A stretch of DNA of 64,000 nt from Paraburkholderia sp. BCC1886 (lineage in GTDB: Bacteria > Pseudomonadota > Gammaproteobacteria > Burkholderiales > Burkholderiaceae): NCBI RefSeq assembly GCF_900996245.1, contig NZ_CAAJGK010000039.1, positions 1-64,000 on the forward strand, in the 5' to 3' direction. This document shows, in pieces, positions 8,273 through 19,791 of this stretch (within the stretch, counting starts at the first letter, position 1; the number at the start of each line of letters is the position of its first letter). Position numbers and translations under genes: made by a program. The notes below the pieces were generated by a model that ran no database searches, was not told the DNA's origin, and saw only the letters and a list, made by a program, of their open reading frames with translations.

Positions 8273-10417
8273 ATGTCAGCACCCGCCACCGCTCTCTCCG
8301 CAGGCGCGCCGTCAGGCCGTCGCCAGATTCTCGTCACGTCGGCCCTTCCGTATGCGAACGGGCAAATCCATATCGGCCATCTGGTCGAATATATTCAGAC
8401 GGACATCTGGGTCCGGACGCTGCGCATGCATGGGCACGAGGTCTACTACGTGGGCGCCGACGACACGCACGGCACACCCGTCATGTTGCGCGCGGAGAAG
8501 GAAGGCCTCACGCCGAAGCAACTCATCGAGCGGGTGTGGCAAGAACACAAACGCGACTTCGACAGTTTCGGCATTTCGTTCGACAACTACTATTCGACCG
8601 ATTCCGAAGAAACCCGCGTCTTGAGCGAGAACATTTACCTCGCGCTCAAAGACGCCGGCCTGATCGAAGCGCGCGACATCGAACAGGCGTATGACCCGGT
8701 CAAGGAAATGTTCCTGCCGGACCGCTTCATCAAGGGCGAATGTCCGAAGTGCGGCGCCAAAGATCAGTACGGCGATAGCTGTGAAGTGTGCGGCTCGACG
8801 TACCAGCCTACCGATCTGATCAACCCGTTCTCGGTGGTGTCGGGCGCTACGCCGGTGCGCAAGACGTCGACACACTACTTCTTCCGCCTGTCCGATCCGC
8901 GCTGCGAGAATTTCCTGCGCGAGTGGGTCGGGGGTCTGGCGCAGCCGGAAGCGACCAACAAAATGCGCGAATGGCTCGGCGACGCGGGCGAAGCCAAGCT
9001 TGCCGACTGGGACATTTCGCGCGACGCGCCGTATTTCGGTTTCGAAATCCCGGGCGCGCCGGGCAAGTACTTCTACGTGTGGCTGGACGCGCCGGTGGGC
9101 TATTACGCGAGCTTCAAGAATCTCGCCGAAAAGCGCGGCATCGACTTCGACGCGTGGGTGCGCAAAGGGTCGAAGGCCGAGCAGTATCACTTCATCGGCA
9201 AGGACATTCTGTATTTCCACACGCTGTTCTGGCCGGCCATGCTCGAGTTTTCCGGACATCGCACGCCGACCAACGTCTTCGCGCACGGCTTCCTGACGGT
9301 AGACGGCGCGAAGATGTCGAAGTCGCGCGGCACGTTCATCACCGCGCAAAGCGTGATCGATACGGGCCTCAATCCGGAATGGCTGCGTTACTACTTCGCA
9401 GCCAAGCTTAACAGCACGATGGAAGACCTCGACCTGAACCTCGACGACTTCCAGGCGCGCGTGAATAGCGATCTGGTCGGCAAGTACGTGAATATCGCGA
9501 GTCGCGCGGCCGGCTTCCTGATCAAGCGGTTCGACGGGCGCGTGCAGGACAGCGCGATGCAGCATCCGCTGCTCGCCACCCTGCGCGCCGCCGTGCCGCA
9601 AATCGCCGCGAACTACGAAGCGCGCGAGTACAACCGCGCGCTGCGTCAAACCATGGACCTGGCCGACACGGTCAACGCCTACGTCGACACCGCCAAGCCG
9701 TGGGATCAGGCGAAAGACCCGGCCAACGCAGTCGCACTGCACGAGACCTGCAGCGTGAGTGTCGAGGCATTCCGCCTGCTGTCGCTCGCGTTGAAGCCGG
9801 TGCTGCCGACGCTGGCCGAAGCAGTCGAAGGCTTCCTCGCTATCGAGCCGCTGGTGTGGGCCGACGCCAATGTGCCGCTGTCGTCCACGCGGCCGATCAA
9901 CGCGTACAAGCATCTGATGACGCGCGTCGATCCAAAGCAGATCGACGCACTGCTGGCCGCCAACCGCGAGTCGCTGCAAGCGACGCCGGACGCCGCTGCC
10001 ACCGCGGCTGCAGCCGATGCGAAGGGCAAGGCCAAAGCCGCAAAATCCGCTGCCGCTGCACAGGACGAAACGCCGGGCGTCATCTCGATCGACGACTTTG
10101 CCAAGATCGATTTGCGTATCGCGAAGATCGTCGACTGCAAAGCGGTGGAAGGCTCCGACAAACTGCTGCAACTCACGCTCGACATTGGCGAAGAGAAAAC
10201 CCGCAACGTGTTTTCGGGCATCAAGTCGGCTTATCAGCCGGAGCAACTCGTCGGCAAGCTGACCGTGATGGTCGCGAATCTCGCGCCGCGCAAGATGAAG
10301 TTCGGTTTGTCCGAAGGCATGGTGCTGGCGGCGTCGGCAACTGACGAGAAAGCCGAACCGGGCCTCTACGTGCTCGAACCGGACAGCGGCGCAAAGCCCG
10401 GTATGCGAGTGAAGTAG
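8273..10417 (+). CDS. metG: methionyl-tRNA synthetase
   Basis: 714 residues. Class I synthetase that charges tRNA-Met. The HIGH motif is at about residues 33-36 ([10 protein letters not shown]), zinc-knuckle cysteines at [17 protein letters not shown], and KMSKS at 347-351. An Ala/Lys-rich linker (about 575-605, [20 protein letters not shown]) leads to a C-terminal tRNA-binding domain beginning [16 protein letters not shown], as in dimeric MetG. The frame is complete and the ATG at 8273 gives a standard N-terminus. A bidirectional terminator separates it from convergent tamB. Confidence 0.98.
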   Translation: MSAPATALSAGAPSGRRQILVTSALPYANGQIHIGHLVEYIQTDIWVRTLRMHGHEVYYVGADDTHGTPVMLRAEKEGLTPKQLIERVWQEHKRDFDSFGISFDNYYSTDSEETRVLSENIYLALKDAGLIEARDIEQAYDPVKEMFLPDRFIKGECPKCGAKDQYGDSCEVCGSTYQPTDLINPFSVVSGATPVRKTSTHYFFRLSDPRCENFLREWVGGLAQPEATNKMREWLGDAGEAKLADWDISRDAPYFGFEIPGAPGKYFYVWLDAPVGYYASFKNLAEKRGIDFDAWVRKGSKAEQYHFIGKDILYFHTLFWPAMLEFSGHRTPTNVFAHGFLTVDGAKMSKSRGTFITAQSVIDTGLNPEWLRYYFAAKLNSTMEDLDLNLDDFQARVNSDLVGKYVNIASRAAGFLIKRFDGRVQDSAMQHPLLATLRAAVPQIAANYEAREYNRALRQTMDLADTVNAYVDTAKPWDQAKDPANAVALHETCSVSVEAFRLLSLALKPVLPTLAEAVEGFLAIEPLVWADANVPLSSTRPINAYKHLMTRVDPKQIDALLAANRESLQATPDAAATAAAADAKGKAKAAKSAAAAQDETPGVISIDDFAKIDLRIAKIVDCKAVEGSDKLLQLTLDIGEEKTRNVFSGIKSAYQPEQLVGKLTVMVANLAPRKMKFGLSEGMVLAASATDEKAEPGLYVLEPDSGAKPGMRVK

Positions 10418-10481
10418 CCCGCATCGCGCGAATCGAAGCAAGCTGGATTGGGCAGTGGCCAACGCTGCCCACCCACGTTAA

Positions 10482-10519
10482 AAAAAGCGGTACGCCCCTC
10501 ACGAGGCGTACCGCTTTTT
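10482..10519. terminator. bidirectional terminator between metG and tamB
   Basis: A perfect 15-bp inverted repeat (10482-10496 with 10505-10519, eight-base loop) begins with five A and ends with five T, so it can act on both strands. It lies between the convergent metG and tamB. Confidence 0.92.
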
Positions 10520-10552
10520 ACTTCTGCGCGACACCGACACCGACATCCACCC

Positions 10553-13500
10553 TCACCAGTGAATCTGGTCGAAGCGCCGTGTGTAAAGGAGTTCGACTCC
10601 ATCGAACGTGCCGCCATAAGCGGCCACGGACCAATACCGCGTCAGATTCACGGTCGCCTTGATCGCATTGCTCGCCGACTGCAAACCCTGCTCATAGCCG
10701 AGCACGAGCCACTCGTTGATCGCCTTCGACACCATCACGACTTGCGGATCGGTCAGGCCCACTTCGCTGCGTCCGATCGAAAACTCGTCGAGTCCGAAAG
10801 TCTGCGCAATGCGCTTGCCGCTGGCGCTGCCAAGTAGCGCCAGCGCGGTCGTCATGGTGCTCTGCTGACCGAGGTTGTTGCCCTGATCCGTGCCGTGCCC
10901 GAACAGCAGCCATGAGAGCTTCTCGTTATCCGGCACGTTCGGTTCGGAGACCAGTTTCGCGACCGGAAACTGCACCGTACCGGTCACCTGCACGCCCGCT
11001 TCGACCTGCTGGTTGCGCCGCATCGCCAGAATGTTGAGCCCCGGGTTGGCCACCGGACCGTTGAACGTGAAGAAGCCGTTCTCGATATTGAGCTTGCGGC
11101 CGAACGCGGTATAGGTCGACCCCTGCGTCACCCGCACATTGCCGACCGCGCGCAGCGGCAGATTCGGCGCGCTCATCGCGGTAATCGTGCCGTTCAGGCC
11201 GAGGTCCGCGCCTTGCCCCCGGAAGCGGAAATCGTTGCCAAGGTTGATGTCGATGTTCGCGCGCGGCGCAAACGGTCCGACCGGCTTGTTGGTGCCCGCC
11301 ACGGCCGACGGCGACCGTTCGCCCGCGACCGTGCCGTCCGGGCGCACCACCACGACGTCGTCGCCCAGCTTGGGCGCGGACTGCTCCGGCAGATCGAACA
11401 ATGCGTGGTCGACGGTGAACTTGCCGTTGATCGCCATGCCACCCTGCGCGCCCGCGTTAGCGACGCTCGCGCTGCCCGAGAGCGACAGATTGCGGTCCGG
11501 CGCGGCGAACAGTTCGAGCTTGTCGGCGACGATGCTCGCGTTCAGGTCGGGCTCGGCGCCATCCAGCCGCACGCGGCCGGTTGCGCGCAGCGTGCCGGTC
11601 GCGCCGTGGAACTCCACCTGCTGGAAGTCCACCAGATTCTGCGACAACGCAATGCGCACCACGCCGTCCTTCAACTGCACGCCCTGGTCGACGAGCGTGG
11701 CCGACAGGCCGTCGCCGAGCAGCGAACCGGTCAGGTTCGGCTTCGCGACCGTGCCGCCGAGCGCGAGCTTGAGCGTGAGATGGCCGTCGAGCAGATAGCT
11801 CGGCCCGAACAGCCCGCCGGTCGTTTTCAGGGACGGCACGTTCGCGTTCACGTTGCCGGTCAGCGCGCCTTCCTCGTTGAACGTCAGCAAGCCGTCGCGC
11901 ATGACCAGCGTCGTGTGTGCGTCGGCATCGACCACGCCGATGCGGCTCGCCTGCGCATGCAAGGTGAGATTGGCCCGATTGCCGCCGCTGAAATCGGCGC
12001 GAGCATTGATATCGGTGATACCCAGCGACGCGAGGCCGCGGCCGATCTCCACCGTGACGTCGCCGCCCCGGCGCTTCAACTGGATATGGCCGCTCGCGGT
12101 ACTGCCGAGCGAGAAGTCCCAGTCGCCGTCGAACACCAGATCGGTTTTGACCGCTGCCGGCTCGCCCGTAATCTGACGCCGCAAGTCCTGCAGACGCGCG
12201 ATCGAAATATCGGTCAGGCTACCCGCCGATTGCAGCTTGCCGTGGTCGAACGCGAGCGCTTTCAGGTTCAGCACCGCGCCTTCGAGCGTGAGCCGCGTCG
12301 AGCCGAGCGTCAGGCGGCTCGGCCCGGCGCTCACGGCGAGCGGCGCCTCGAGGTTCAACGTGGGCAGGCCGCGATTCTGCAAGCGGGTCACCGTGCCGTC
12401 CCAGCGCGTGCCGTCGCGGGCTTCGGTCAGCTTGCCGCTGGCGGCCACCGTCAGGTCCAGCGGCCGGTCCTGCAGCTTGCCGGTGGCCGCCGCTTCGAGC
12501 GTGTGGCTCGCGCGCGTGCCGGACAGGCGCGCCGTGAGCGTGGTCAGATCGACGCCGCCCGCGCTGACGTTGCGCGCGTCGGTCGTGAAGGCGAGCGCGC
12601 CGTTCGCGCCATCGCGCAATTCGGCGTGACCTTCGGCGTGACCGATGCGGTTCGTGCCGAACACGACGCTGTCGGCCTTGTAGTTCAGCACCACGTTCGG
12701 ATGGGCGAACGAGCCGGTCAGATCGCCGTCGGCGGCGACGTTGCCCGCGAGGCCGAAACCGAGGCGATCGAGCGCCGGCGCATCGACACGGAATCGCAGG
12801 CGATCGCCGCGCTCGCCGAAACTGCCCTGCAGATCCACCTGATTGCCCGCGACGGACAGCGCCGCGCGGCTCGGCAGAATCCGCGAGCCGGCAATCTGGA
12901 CGGTGCCGGCTCCGGTCAACGGCAAGCCGTCGTAGACGCTCGGGCCGAGCTTGAATTCAGCTTTGCTGGTCAGCACCGGACCAAGCACGCCGGCCGCTGT
13001 CAGCGTGCCGTTCACGCGCGCCTCGATCTTGCGCGAGGGCGGCGTGGCGCGCCTCGGCGGCGGTGGCGTTCGGCGTTGCACGACCTCGGTCTTGACGACG
13101 GCCCTGGCGGTATTTTTCGCGGCCGCCGCGATCTGGTCGCCCGGTGCTGCGCTTTTTGCGCCGGCCGTGCTGCCGGCTTCGGCCGCGGCTTGCGCGTCGG
13201 GTGCGGTCGCGGCGTTGGTTTTGCCTGCTTGCGCGTCGCGCCCTTTGGCTGCGGCCATCTTTGCAGGCGCTGGCGCCGGTCCCGTCACGGGCGTGCGGGA
13301 CGGCATCTGCGAGGTCAGTGTTAGCGGATCGAAGTCGGTCAGCTGGGCTTTCAGGTTGTAGGTGGAATTGGCGTCGTGCTTGAGCGCGCCGGACAGATCG
13401 ATATGGCCTTTACCCGACGTGATGCGCACATCGTTGAAGCTCGTGCGGGCCGGATCGAGGGTGATCTTGCCCTGTGCACGCAACCCCGCTTTCGGGTCGG

Positions 13501-15046
13501 CGAGATCGAGTGTGAGGCTCTGGATATCGTCGTTCAGACGGATGCCGATCGGACCCGATAGCTGCGTGGGCCGGACCGGCGCTTCCAGCGCATTCAGGTC
13601 GAGTCCGGCGACCTGCAGATCGAACTGCCCGCGCTTGCCGCTGAGCGCGCCGCCGCCGGTCAGCGTGGCGTTCCTGACGAGCCGCACATGCAGATTCGAA
13701 ATGCGCTGCGATTGCGCGTCGAGGCGCACGTCGGCGATGGCGTCGATGAGCGGCAGCAGCTTCTGGTCGAGCGCACCGGGCCGGGCATTGACGATGGAAA
13801 CCCGACCCGCGACCGCGAACCCGGCGGCGGCTGGCTTCGCCGCGCTGCCTTTGCCGTTTTTCAGCGGCGCGGGTTGCGCGGTGCTGGCGGTGGAGGCGGT
13901 GTTGGCAGCACGAGCCGTACTAGCCGAACTGGCGGGACTCCCCGCTCTCGCAACGCCGCTTTTGCCCGCCGCGCTCGAAGCACCCGAGGCGCCCGAAGCA
14001 CCCGCGGCGCCCGCCGCACCCGAAGCACCCGAAGCACCAGCAGCCCCCACCGCCCCCAACTCCACCACCCCGTCAGCTTCCTGCCCCACCGGCGCCAACT
14101 CCGCCCGCACCGCGAGATCCGCCAGCGGCGCGCCAGGCGCGAACGCCTGCGGATTCACGTGATCGAAGTTCAGCGTCGCGCGCCGCAACGGCACGGAGTC
14201 GAACGGCGTGGCCTCGACCCGCGCGTGGCCCGCCAGTTTCATCCCGCTCGCATCCAGTTCGGCGACGAGGTTTTCCAGCGAGCCGCTCAAATGCCCGCCC
14301 ACCTGCACCGCTTCGTCGTTGACCTTGCCCGAATAGCCGATGTCGCCGGTCAACGGGAACGGCCGCAATCCATCGAGCTTCGCGGCCGCCGTCACCGCGC
14401 CGAACGGCGTGCTGAGCCGATCGATCGCGGCTTCGTGATGCCGCCCGTCGCTGCGGCCATGAAAACGGAAGTTCGAGTACCCGGTGGTCGAACCGCCCTG
14501 CCGCAACAGCAACGTGTCGAGTTGCACGTCGCGCACTTCCAGCTGCAACGGCAACCGCAAATCGTCCGGCAACCTGAGCGGCCCGCTACTGCTCGACGAC
14601 GAACTACCGACGCGCGCATCCACCGTCCCCACGTGCAGATAATCGATCGTGAAACGCCAGGGCTCGCGGGTCAGTTCCCAGCGACCGGCCACGCGATCGA
14701 TCCGGATATCGGTGCCGCTGCCGTCGAGACTGCGCCAGCGCACGTCGCGCAACTGCAAGCCGTTCGCGAGCGCGCCGCGCTCGAGCGTGCCGCTCAGTTT
14801 GCCGTCGAGCAGTTTGACCGCGGCCTGCCACGCGAAAGCGGTGCCGCGTTCGGTCGTCAACGCAGCGAACAGCAGCCCGACGGCCAGCGCCACCAGCAGA
14901 ACCACCACCACGAGCACCCACGCCAGCGCTTTTAGCCACGCCCGGCCGCGCCGCCGCGGCGGCGGCGCAGAAGGAGGCGGCGTCTCGCCCGGCGGAAGCG
15001 TGCCGGGCGGCTGCGCGGAGGAATGAGCGGAAACGTCCGTGGTCAT
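10553..15046 (-). CDS. tamB: TamB, inner-membrane subunit of the translocation and assembly module
   Basis: 1497 residues. A Pro-rich cytoplasmic N-terminus and one transmembrane helix (about residues 38-65, ALAWVLVVVVLLVALAVGLL) precede a very long periplasmic beta-taco region. The DUF490/TamB domain occupies roughly the last 350 residues and ends YTRRFDQIHW. With TamA it helps build outer-membrane proteins or move phospholipid across the periplasm. Two low-complexity inserts (Gly/Ala/Ser-rich near residues 325-400, Ala/Lys-rich near 580-640) interrupt the beta-rich core. It starts 28 bases after the tamA stop, so the two form an operon. Confidence 0.93.
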   Translation of the reverse strand: MTTDVSAHSSAQPPGTLPPGETPPPSAPPPRRRGRAWLKALAWVLVVVVLLVALAVGLLFAALTTERGTAFAWQAAVKLLDGKLSGTLERGALANGLQLRDVRWRSLDGSGTDIRIDRVAGRWELTREPWRFTIDYLHVGTVDARVGSSSSSSSGPLRLPDDLRLPLQLEVRDVQLDTLLLRQGGSTTGYSNFRFHGRSDGRHHEAAIDRLSTPFGAVTAAAKLDGLRPFPLTGDIGYSGKVNDEAVQVGGHLSGSLENLVAELDASGMKLAGHARVEATPFDSVPLRRATLNFDHVNPQAFAPGAPLADLAVRAELAPVGQEADGVVELGAVGAAGASGASGAAGAAGASGASGASSAAGKSGVARAGSPASSASTARAANTASTASTAQPAPLKNGKGSAAKPAAAGFAVAGRVSIVNARPGALDQKLLPLIDAIADVRLDAQSQRISNLHVRLVRNATLTGGGALSGKRGQFDLQVAGLDLNALEAPVRPTQLSGPIGIRLNDDIQSLTLDLADPKAGLRAQGKITLDPARTSFNDVRITSGKGHIDLSGALKHDANSTYNLKAQLTDFDPLTLTSQMPSRTPVTGPAPAPAKMAAAKGRDAQAGKTNAATAPDAQAAAEAGSTAGAKSAAPGDQIAAAAKNTARAVVKTEVVQRRTPPPPRRATPPSRKIEARVNGTLTAAGVLGPVLTSKAEFKLGPSVYDGLPLTGAGTVQIAGSRILPSRAALSVAGNQVDLQGSFGERGDRLRFRVDAPALDRLGFGLAGNVAADGDLTGSFAHPNVVLNYKADSVVFGTNRIGHAEGHAELRDGANGALAFTTDARNVSAGGVDLTTLTARLSGTRASHTLEAAATGKLQDRPLDLTVAASGKLTEARDGTRWDGTVTRLQNRGLPTLNLEAPLAVSAGPSRLTLGSTRLTLEGAVLNLKALAFDHGKLQSAGSLTDISIARLQDLRRQITGEPAAVKTDLVFDGDWDFSLGSTASGHIQLKRRGGDVTVEIGRGLASLGITDINARADFSGGNRANLTLHAQASRIGVVDADAHTTLVMRDGLLTFNEEGALTGNVNANVPSLKTTGGLFGPSYLLDGHLTLKLALGGTVAKPNLTGSLLGDGLSATLVDQGVQLKDGVVRIALSQNLVDFQQVEFHGATGTLRATGRVRLDGAEPDLNASIVADKLELFAAPDRNLSLSGSASVANAGAQGGMAINGKFTVDHALFDLPEQSAPKLGDDVVVVRPDGTVAGERSPSAVAGTNKPVGPFAPRANIDINLGNDFRFRGQGADLGLNGTITAMSAPNLPLRAVGNVRVTQGSTYTAFGRKLNIENGFFTFNGPVANPGLNILAMRRNQQVEAGVQVTGTVQFPVAKLVSEPNVPDNEKLSWLLFGHGTDQGNNLGQQSTMTTALALLGSASGKRIAQTFGLDEFSIGRSEVGLTDPQVVMVSKAINEWLVLGYEQGLQSASNAIKATVNLTRYWSVAAYGGTFDGVELLYTRRFDQIHW
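13900..14062 (-). repeat. in-frame low-complexity Gly-Ala-Ser insert in tamB
   Basis: An array of GGCGCxTCGGGTGCT-type triplets encodes runs such as GAAGASGASGAAGAAGASG, followed by an Ala/Ser/Thr-rich stretch. It lies inside tamB and looks like a slippage-prone disordered linker. Confidence 0.7.
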
Positions 15047-15074
15047 GCGTGAGTCATGTGGAAGCGGGTTTGCA

Positions 15075-16925
15075 TCAGAAGGCGATGCCGAGTGTCAGAT
15101 ACGGCCGCCAGCTATGGTTGCGGATGCCGTATGCGATGTCGACGTTGACCGGGCCGACCGGGCTGCGCCAGCGCGCGCCCACGCCTGCACCGGGATAGAA
15201 GACCTTCTCGCCCCAGGTATCGGTCGCGGTGCCGACGTCGAAGAACGCCGCGGCGCCCCAGTCGTGGCTGAACCAGTGCTGATACTCGGCGCTCGCCGTC
15301 ACCAGGTACTTGGTGGGCAGCACCGAGCCGTCGACGTTATTACCGATGCTCTGATAGCTATAGCCGCGCACGGAGTTCGAACCGCCCGCGCGAAACAGCA
15401 GCGAAGCCGGCACACCGCTCGACGGGCCGCTCGTGAACACGCCGCCGAGTTCGGCGCGGAACAGCATCAGATCTTCCTTGCCGATCGGCAGATACTGCTG
15501 GCCCCGCGCATAACCGCGCACGAAGGTCTGGTCGGTCAACACGCCCTTCACGGCAAAACCCGCCTCGACGTGAATCAGGTTGCCCGAGCGCGGGAACAGC
15601 GGGTCGTCGGTATTGCGGCGCGTCCACGACCACGACGGCACCAGCGCGCGGCTCGTGGTGGGCGCGAACGCGTTCTGGTCGAGCCGGTCCTGGTAGTACA
15701 GGATCGAGTAGCTGGTGTCGATGAACTGCGAGGTGCGCGCGCGCTGCACGCCGCCGCGAATGCTGTAGATGCGCGTATCGGACACGTCGGTCGTGGTGTA
15801 CGACGCGAGCACGCTGTTGGTCCATCCACGCGCACCCGGCGGCATGGCGAGCTGGACCTGGCCGTACTGCTGGGTCGAATCGAGACGGCCTTCGACCGTG
15901 AACGGCCACGCCTTGCCGAAGGTGTCGAGATACGAATACGAGCCCTGGATCAGCGGGCCGTTGTCCGTCGAGTAGCCGACCCCGCCGCGGATGCTGTTGT
16001 ACGGATACTCCGACACCTTCACGTGCACCGGCGTGTCGACCGGCTTGGCCGGGTCGCTGTCCACGTCGATCGCGACGCTCGCGTAGTACGGTGTGTTCTG
16101 CAGTTGCCGCTGCAATTCGGTCACGCGCTGCACGTCGTAGATGTCGCCGGCGTGGATCGGGTTGACGTTGTCGACGATTCCTTTCGGATAACGCTGCGTG
16201 CCGGACACGTCCAGCGCGCCCATCGTGAAGGTCGGGCCGCTGTCGTAAGTGACCGCCAGCGTCGCCTCGTGCGTGCGCGGATCGACCCGCGCTTCGGAGT
16301 GGTAAATCTTTGCGCCCAGATAGCGGCGCGCCTGCAAGGCCTTCAACGAGGCGTTCTTCGCGTCGTCCCAGTCGCCCTGCGAAAACGCGTCGCCTTCATG
16401 CAGCGAAAACGCGAAGCGCGCGGCGTTTTCCTGCGCGGGGTCTTCGGTCAGCACGGGGCCGCGAAACGACAGCGACACCGACGTGATATGAGTCTGCGGA
16501 CCGGGGTCTACGTTGACCGTGATCTGTTTCTTGCCGTCGACCACCCGCACGTCCGTGCGCACGACCGGGCTGAAATAGCCTTGCGTGGAGGCGAGATCGC
16601 GCACCTGCTGCGGCGTGGCGGTAATCAGAAACTCGAACTGGTCTTCGCTGATATCGGGCCGCTTCGCAAAACGCGCGATGTCCAGATGCGCTTCGAGCAG
16701 CTTGCGCAGCGAACGCGGCGCGGCCTCGATATCGACCTTGTAGCTGGCCGCCGCGCGCCTGGCCGCCTGCGCCTCGAGCGCATTCAGCATCAACAGCGCG
16801 ACGCCGAGCGTCAACCCGAGTCTGAACAGAACCCGCAGCGAGCGCCGCGCCGACGCGAGCGGCCCGCGCCCGCCGTTGGCTCTGCCGCGCCGCACCGGCG
16901 GCTTGTCGATCGCACTTCCCGCCAA
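15075..16925 (-). CDS. tamA: TamA, BamA-family outer-membrane protein
   Basis: About 616 residues. A signal-type segment (LFRLGLTLGVALLMLNALEAQA) precedes POTRA domains (about 60-300), then an Omp85 barrel containing RAGGSNSVRGYSYQSIG, the conserved L6 VRGY motif. It ends in a beta-signal strand, RPYLTLGIAF, with terminal Phe. It works with TamB to insert outer-membrane proteins. The start is uncertain: the TTG at 16925 has CGGAGG six bases upstream, whereas an in-frame GTG at 16970 lacks a visible site and would add 15 residues. It is the first gene of tamAB and is divergent from DUF3460. Confidence 0.92.
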   Translation of the reverse strand: MAGSAIDKPPVRRGRANGGRGPLASARRSLRVLFRLGLTLGVALLMLNALEAQAARRAAASYKVDIEAAPRSLRKLLEAHLDIARFAKRPDISEDQFEFLITATPQQVRDLASTQGYFSPVVRTDVRVVDGKKQITVNVDPGPQTHITSVSLSFRGPVLTEDPAQENAARFAFSLHEGDAFSQGDWDDAKNASLKALQARRYLGAKIYHSEARVDPRTHEATLAVTYDSGPTFTMGALDVSGTQRYPKGIVDNVNPIHAGDIYDVQRVTELQRQLQNTPYYASVAIDVDSDPAKPVDTPVHVKVSEYPYNSIRGGVGYSTDNGPLIQGSYSYLDTFGKAWPFTVEGRLDSTQQYGQVQLAMPPGARGWTNSVLASYTTTDVSDTRIYSIRGGVQRARTSQFIDTSYSILYYQDRLDQNAFAPTTSRALVPSWSWTRRNTDDPLFPRSGNLIHVEAGFAVKGVLTDQTFVRGYARGQQYLPIGKEDLMLFRAELGGVFTSGPSSGVPASLLFRAGGSNSVRGYSYQSIGNNVDGSVLPTKYLVTASAEYQHWFSHDWGAAAFFDVGTATDTWGEKVFYPGAGVGARWRSPVGPVNVDIAYGIRNHSWRPYLTLGIAF

Positions 16926-17179
16926 ACAGGACCTCCGGCCACGATGGATGAATCTGGTTGCTTTGGCCACGCCGCTGTGGCCGAAGCACGCTATTTGACC
17001 ACATCGGCACGCTCGCGCGATCTCTTAAAAGTCGCTCTGCAGACATCGCGGAACGCGGCGCGGCGCCGGTTTTTCGTGCGCGTGCGATGCATGCGGTAAA
17101 ATCCCTGACCAGCCGCGGCATCGCACGGGCACCCGCTGCAAAGCCTGAAGCCGCTACTCACCACCACGGACGTCGAGCC

Positions 17180-17365
17180 ATGTATCAATCGGACATCACC
17201 CAGTTCCTGAACCAGCTCAAGCAACAGAAACCTTCTCTGGAAGCCGAACAGCGCCGCGGCCGTGCGCTCCTGTGGGACAAGCAGCCCATCAATCTGGAAG
17301 AACGCGCCGAGCAGAAAGCCTCGCGCGTCGAACAGACGCCTTACTCGTACTATCAAAACTTCTAG
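17180..17365 (+). CDS. DUF3460 family small protein
   Basis: 61 residues (MYQSDITQFLNQLKQQKPSL...TPYSYYQNF), soluble and charged. It matches the small DUF3460 family seen beside scpA in Burkholderiales; its function is unknown. The ATG at 17180 was chosen because translation upstream of it is not protein-like. The scpA GTG start begins four bases after its stop, so the two are probably translationally coupled. Confidence 0.85.
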   Translation: MYQSDITQFLNQLKQQKPSLEAEQRRGRALLWDKQPINLEERAEQKASRVEQTPYSYYQNF

Positions 17366-17369
17366 AAGC

Positions 17370-18251
17370 GTGAGTCACGCCGACGAGGCTCACGGCGCCC
17401 GCCCGGCGCCTGCCGACGCCGCGCTCGCCATCAAGTCGAGCACGCCCGACTCGACGCCGGACACCGTCGACGGCATCGCTTTCGCGCGCCTATACGGCGA
17501 GCCGCTCTTCAAGCTGCCCACCGATCTGTACATTCCGCCGGACGCGCTCGAAGTGTTTCTCGAAACCTTCGAAGGCCCGCTGGATCTGCTGCTCTACCTG
17601 ATCCGCAAACAGAACTTCAACGTGCTCGACATCCCGATGGCGGATGTCACGGTGCAATACCTCGGCTACGTCGACCAGTTGCGCCAGACCAACCTCGAAC
17701 TGGCTTCCGAATATCTGCTGATGGCCGCGATGCTGATCGAGATCAAGTCGCGCATGCTGCTGCCGGTGAGAAAAGCCGACAGCGGCGAAGAAGCCGAAGA
17801 TCCGCGCGCGGAACTCGTGCGCCGTCTGCTGGAGTACGAGCAGATGAAGCTTGCCGCGCAGCGCATCGACCAGCTGCCGCAACTCGGGCGCGACTTCCTG
17901 CGCGCCGAGGTCTATATCGAGCAGAGCATCACGCCGCGCTTTCCCGACGTGGACAGCGAAGATCTGCGCGCCGCGTGGGCCGACGTGATCAAGCGCGCCA
18001 AGCTCGTCCAGCACCACAAGATTTCGCGCGAGGAGTTGTCGGTGCGCGAACACATGAGCGCGATCCTGCGGCAATTGCAGAACGCGCGCTTCATGGAGTT
18101 CGCCGATCTGTTCGACACTAGCAAGGGCGTGCCGGTCGTCGTGGTGAATTTCATCGCCATGCTCGAACTGTGTCGCGAATCGCTCGTCGAGATCACCCAG
18201 GCCGAACCGTTCGCGCCGATCTACGTGCGGCTTGCGTATCTGCCGGCCTGA
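17370..18251 (+). CDS. scpA: segregation and condensation protein A
   Basis: 293 residues. The ScpA kleisin bridges SMC heads in chromosome condensation. The family core begins at FEGPLDLLLYLIRKQNFNVLDI (about residues 63-85). IEIKSRMLLPVR follows, and a C-terminal winged helix ends FAPIYVRLAYLPA. The start is taken as the GTG at 17370 directly after the DUF3460 stop; the disordered first 35 or so residues make the exact start less sure. No scpB is visible in the window. Confidence 0.93.
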   Translation: MSHADEAHGARPAPADAALAIKSSTPDSTPDTVDGIAFARLYGEPLFKLPTDLYIPPDALEVFLETFEGPLDLLLYLIRKQNFNVLDIPMADVTVQYLGYVDQLRQTNLELASEYLLMAAMLIEIKSRMLLPVRKADSGEEAEDPRAELVRRLLEYEQMKLAAQRIDQLPQLGRDFLRAEVYIEQSITPRFPDVDSEDLRAAWADVIKRAKLVQHHKISREELSVREHMSAILRQLQNARFMEFADLFDTSKGVPVVVVNFIAMLELCRESLVEITQAEPFAPIYVRLAYLPA

Positions 18252-18394
18252 TGCCGAGCGGCGCGGCCTGACGCGGCGCGGCCTGCACCAGAAAAGATCG
18301 GGTTGCGCCAGAACTGTCGTTAAAGCCTCGTTTCGGTGCGCTGGGGCAACAAATCCACTACAATCCGGCGCTCCGAACCTGTCATCCCCAGTGA

Positions 18395-19273
<879 letters not shown>

Positions 19274-19325
19274 TGCCCGGGCCTCGCACGGGCCCGCTCA
19301 GGAGACAACAAGGATTTATCCGGTC

Positions 19326-19712
19326 ATGCAACGCAACATGCTGAAGTCGAAGATCCACCGCGTCGCCGTCACGCACTGCGAACTGCACTACGAAGGTTCG
19401 TGCGCGATCGACGAAGACCTGCTGGAAGCCGCGAATATCGTCGAAAACGAGCGGATCGACATCTGGAACATCAATAACGGCGAGCGTTTTTCCACTTACG
19501 CGATCAAGGGCGAGCGCGGCAGCGGCATGATTTCGCTGAACGGGTCGGCGGCGCGGCGCGCGCAACTGGGCGATCTGGTAATCATCGCGGCGTTCGCCGT
19601 GGTCGACGAAGCGGAGCTGAAGGCCGGCTGGAAACCCGACCTGGTGTTCGTCGACGAGAACAACAGGATGAAGGGCAGCCGCGACCACGTGCCCACGCAG
19701 AACTGGACCTGA
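19326..19712 (+). CDS. panD: aspartate 1-decarboxylase proenzyme
   Basis: 128 residues. Pyruvoyl enzyme that makes beta-alanine from aspartate. Self-cleavage is expected at the Gly-Ser of [16 protein letters not shown], where the Ser becomes the pyruvoyl group. Also present are [17 protein letters not shown] and the [20 protein letters not shown] segment. The ATG at 19326 is used, with an alternative ATG four codons later. It is the second gene of a panCD operon. Confidence 0.97.
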   Translation: MQRNMLKSKIHRVAVTHCELHYEGSCAIDEDLLEAANIVENERIDIWNINNGERFSTYAIKGERGSGMISLNGSAARRAQLGDLVIIAAFAVVDEAELKAGWKPDLVFVDENNRMKGSRDHVPTQNWT

Positions 19713-19791
19713 GCGCAAAGGCGAAGCGCCTGCCGCTCACGGCGGCGGGCCGTCCGGCGCAAGTCGCCGTACCCGGCCCGCGCTTCGCGCC

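Noticed and set aside
11213..13324. Long plus-strand open frame of about 700 codons opposite tamB
   Set aside because: Arg/His/Ala-rich antisense translation with no domain signature; it arises from GC-rich third positions of tamB.
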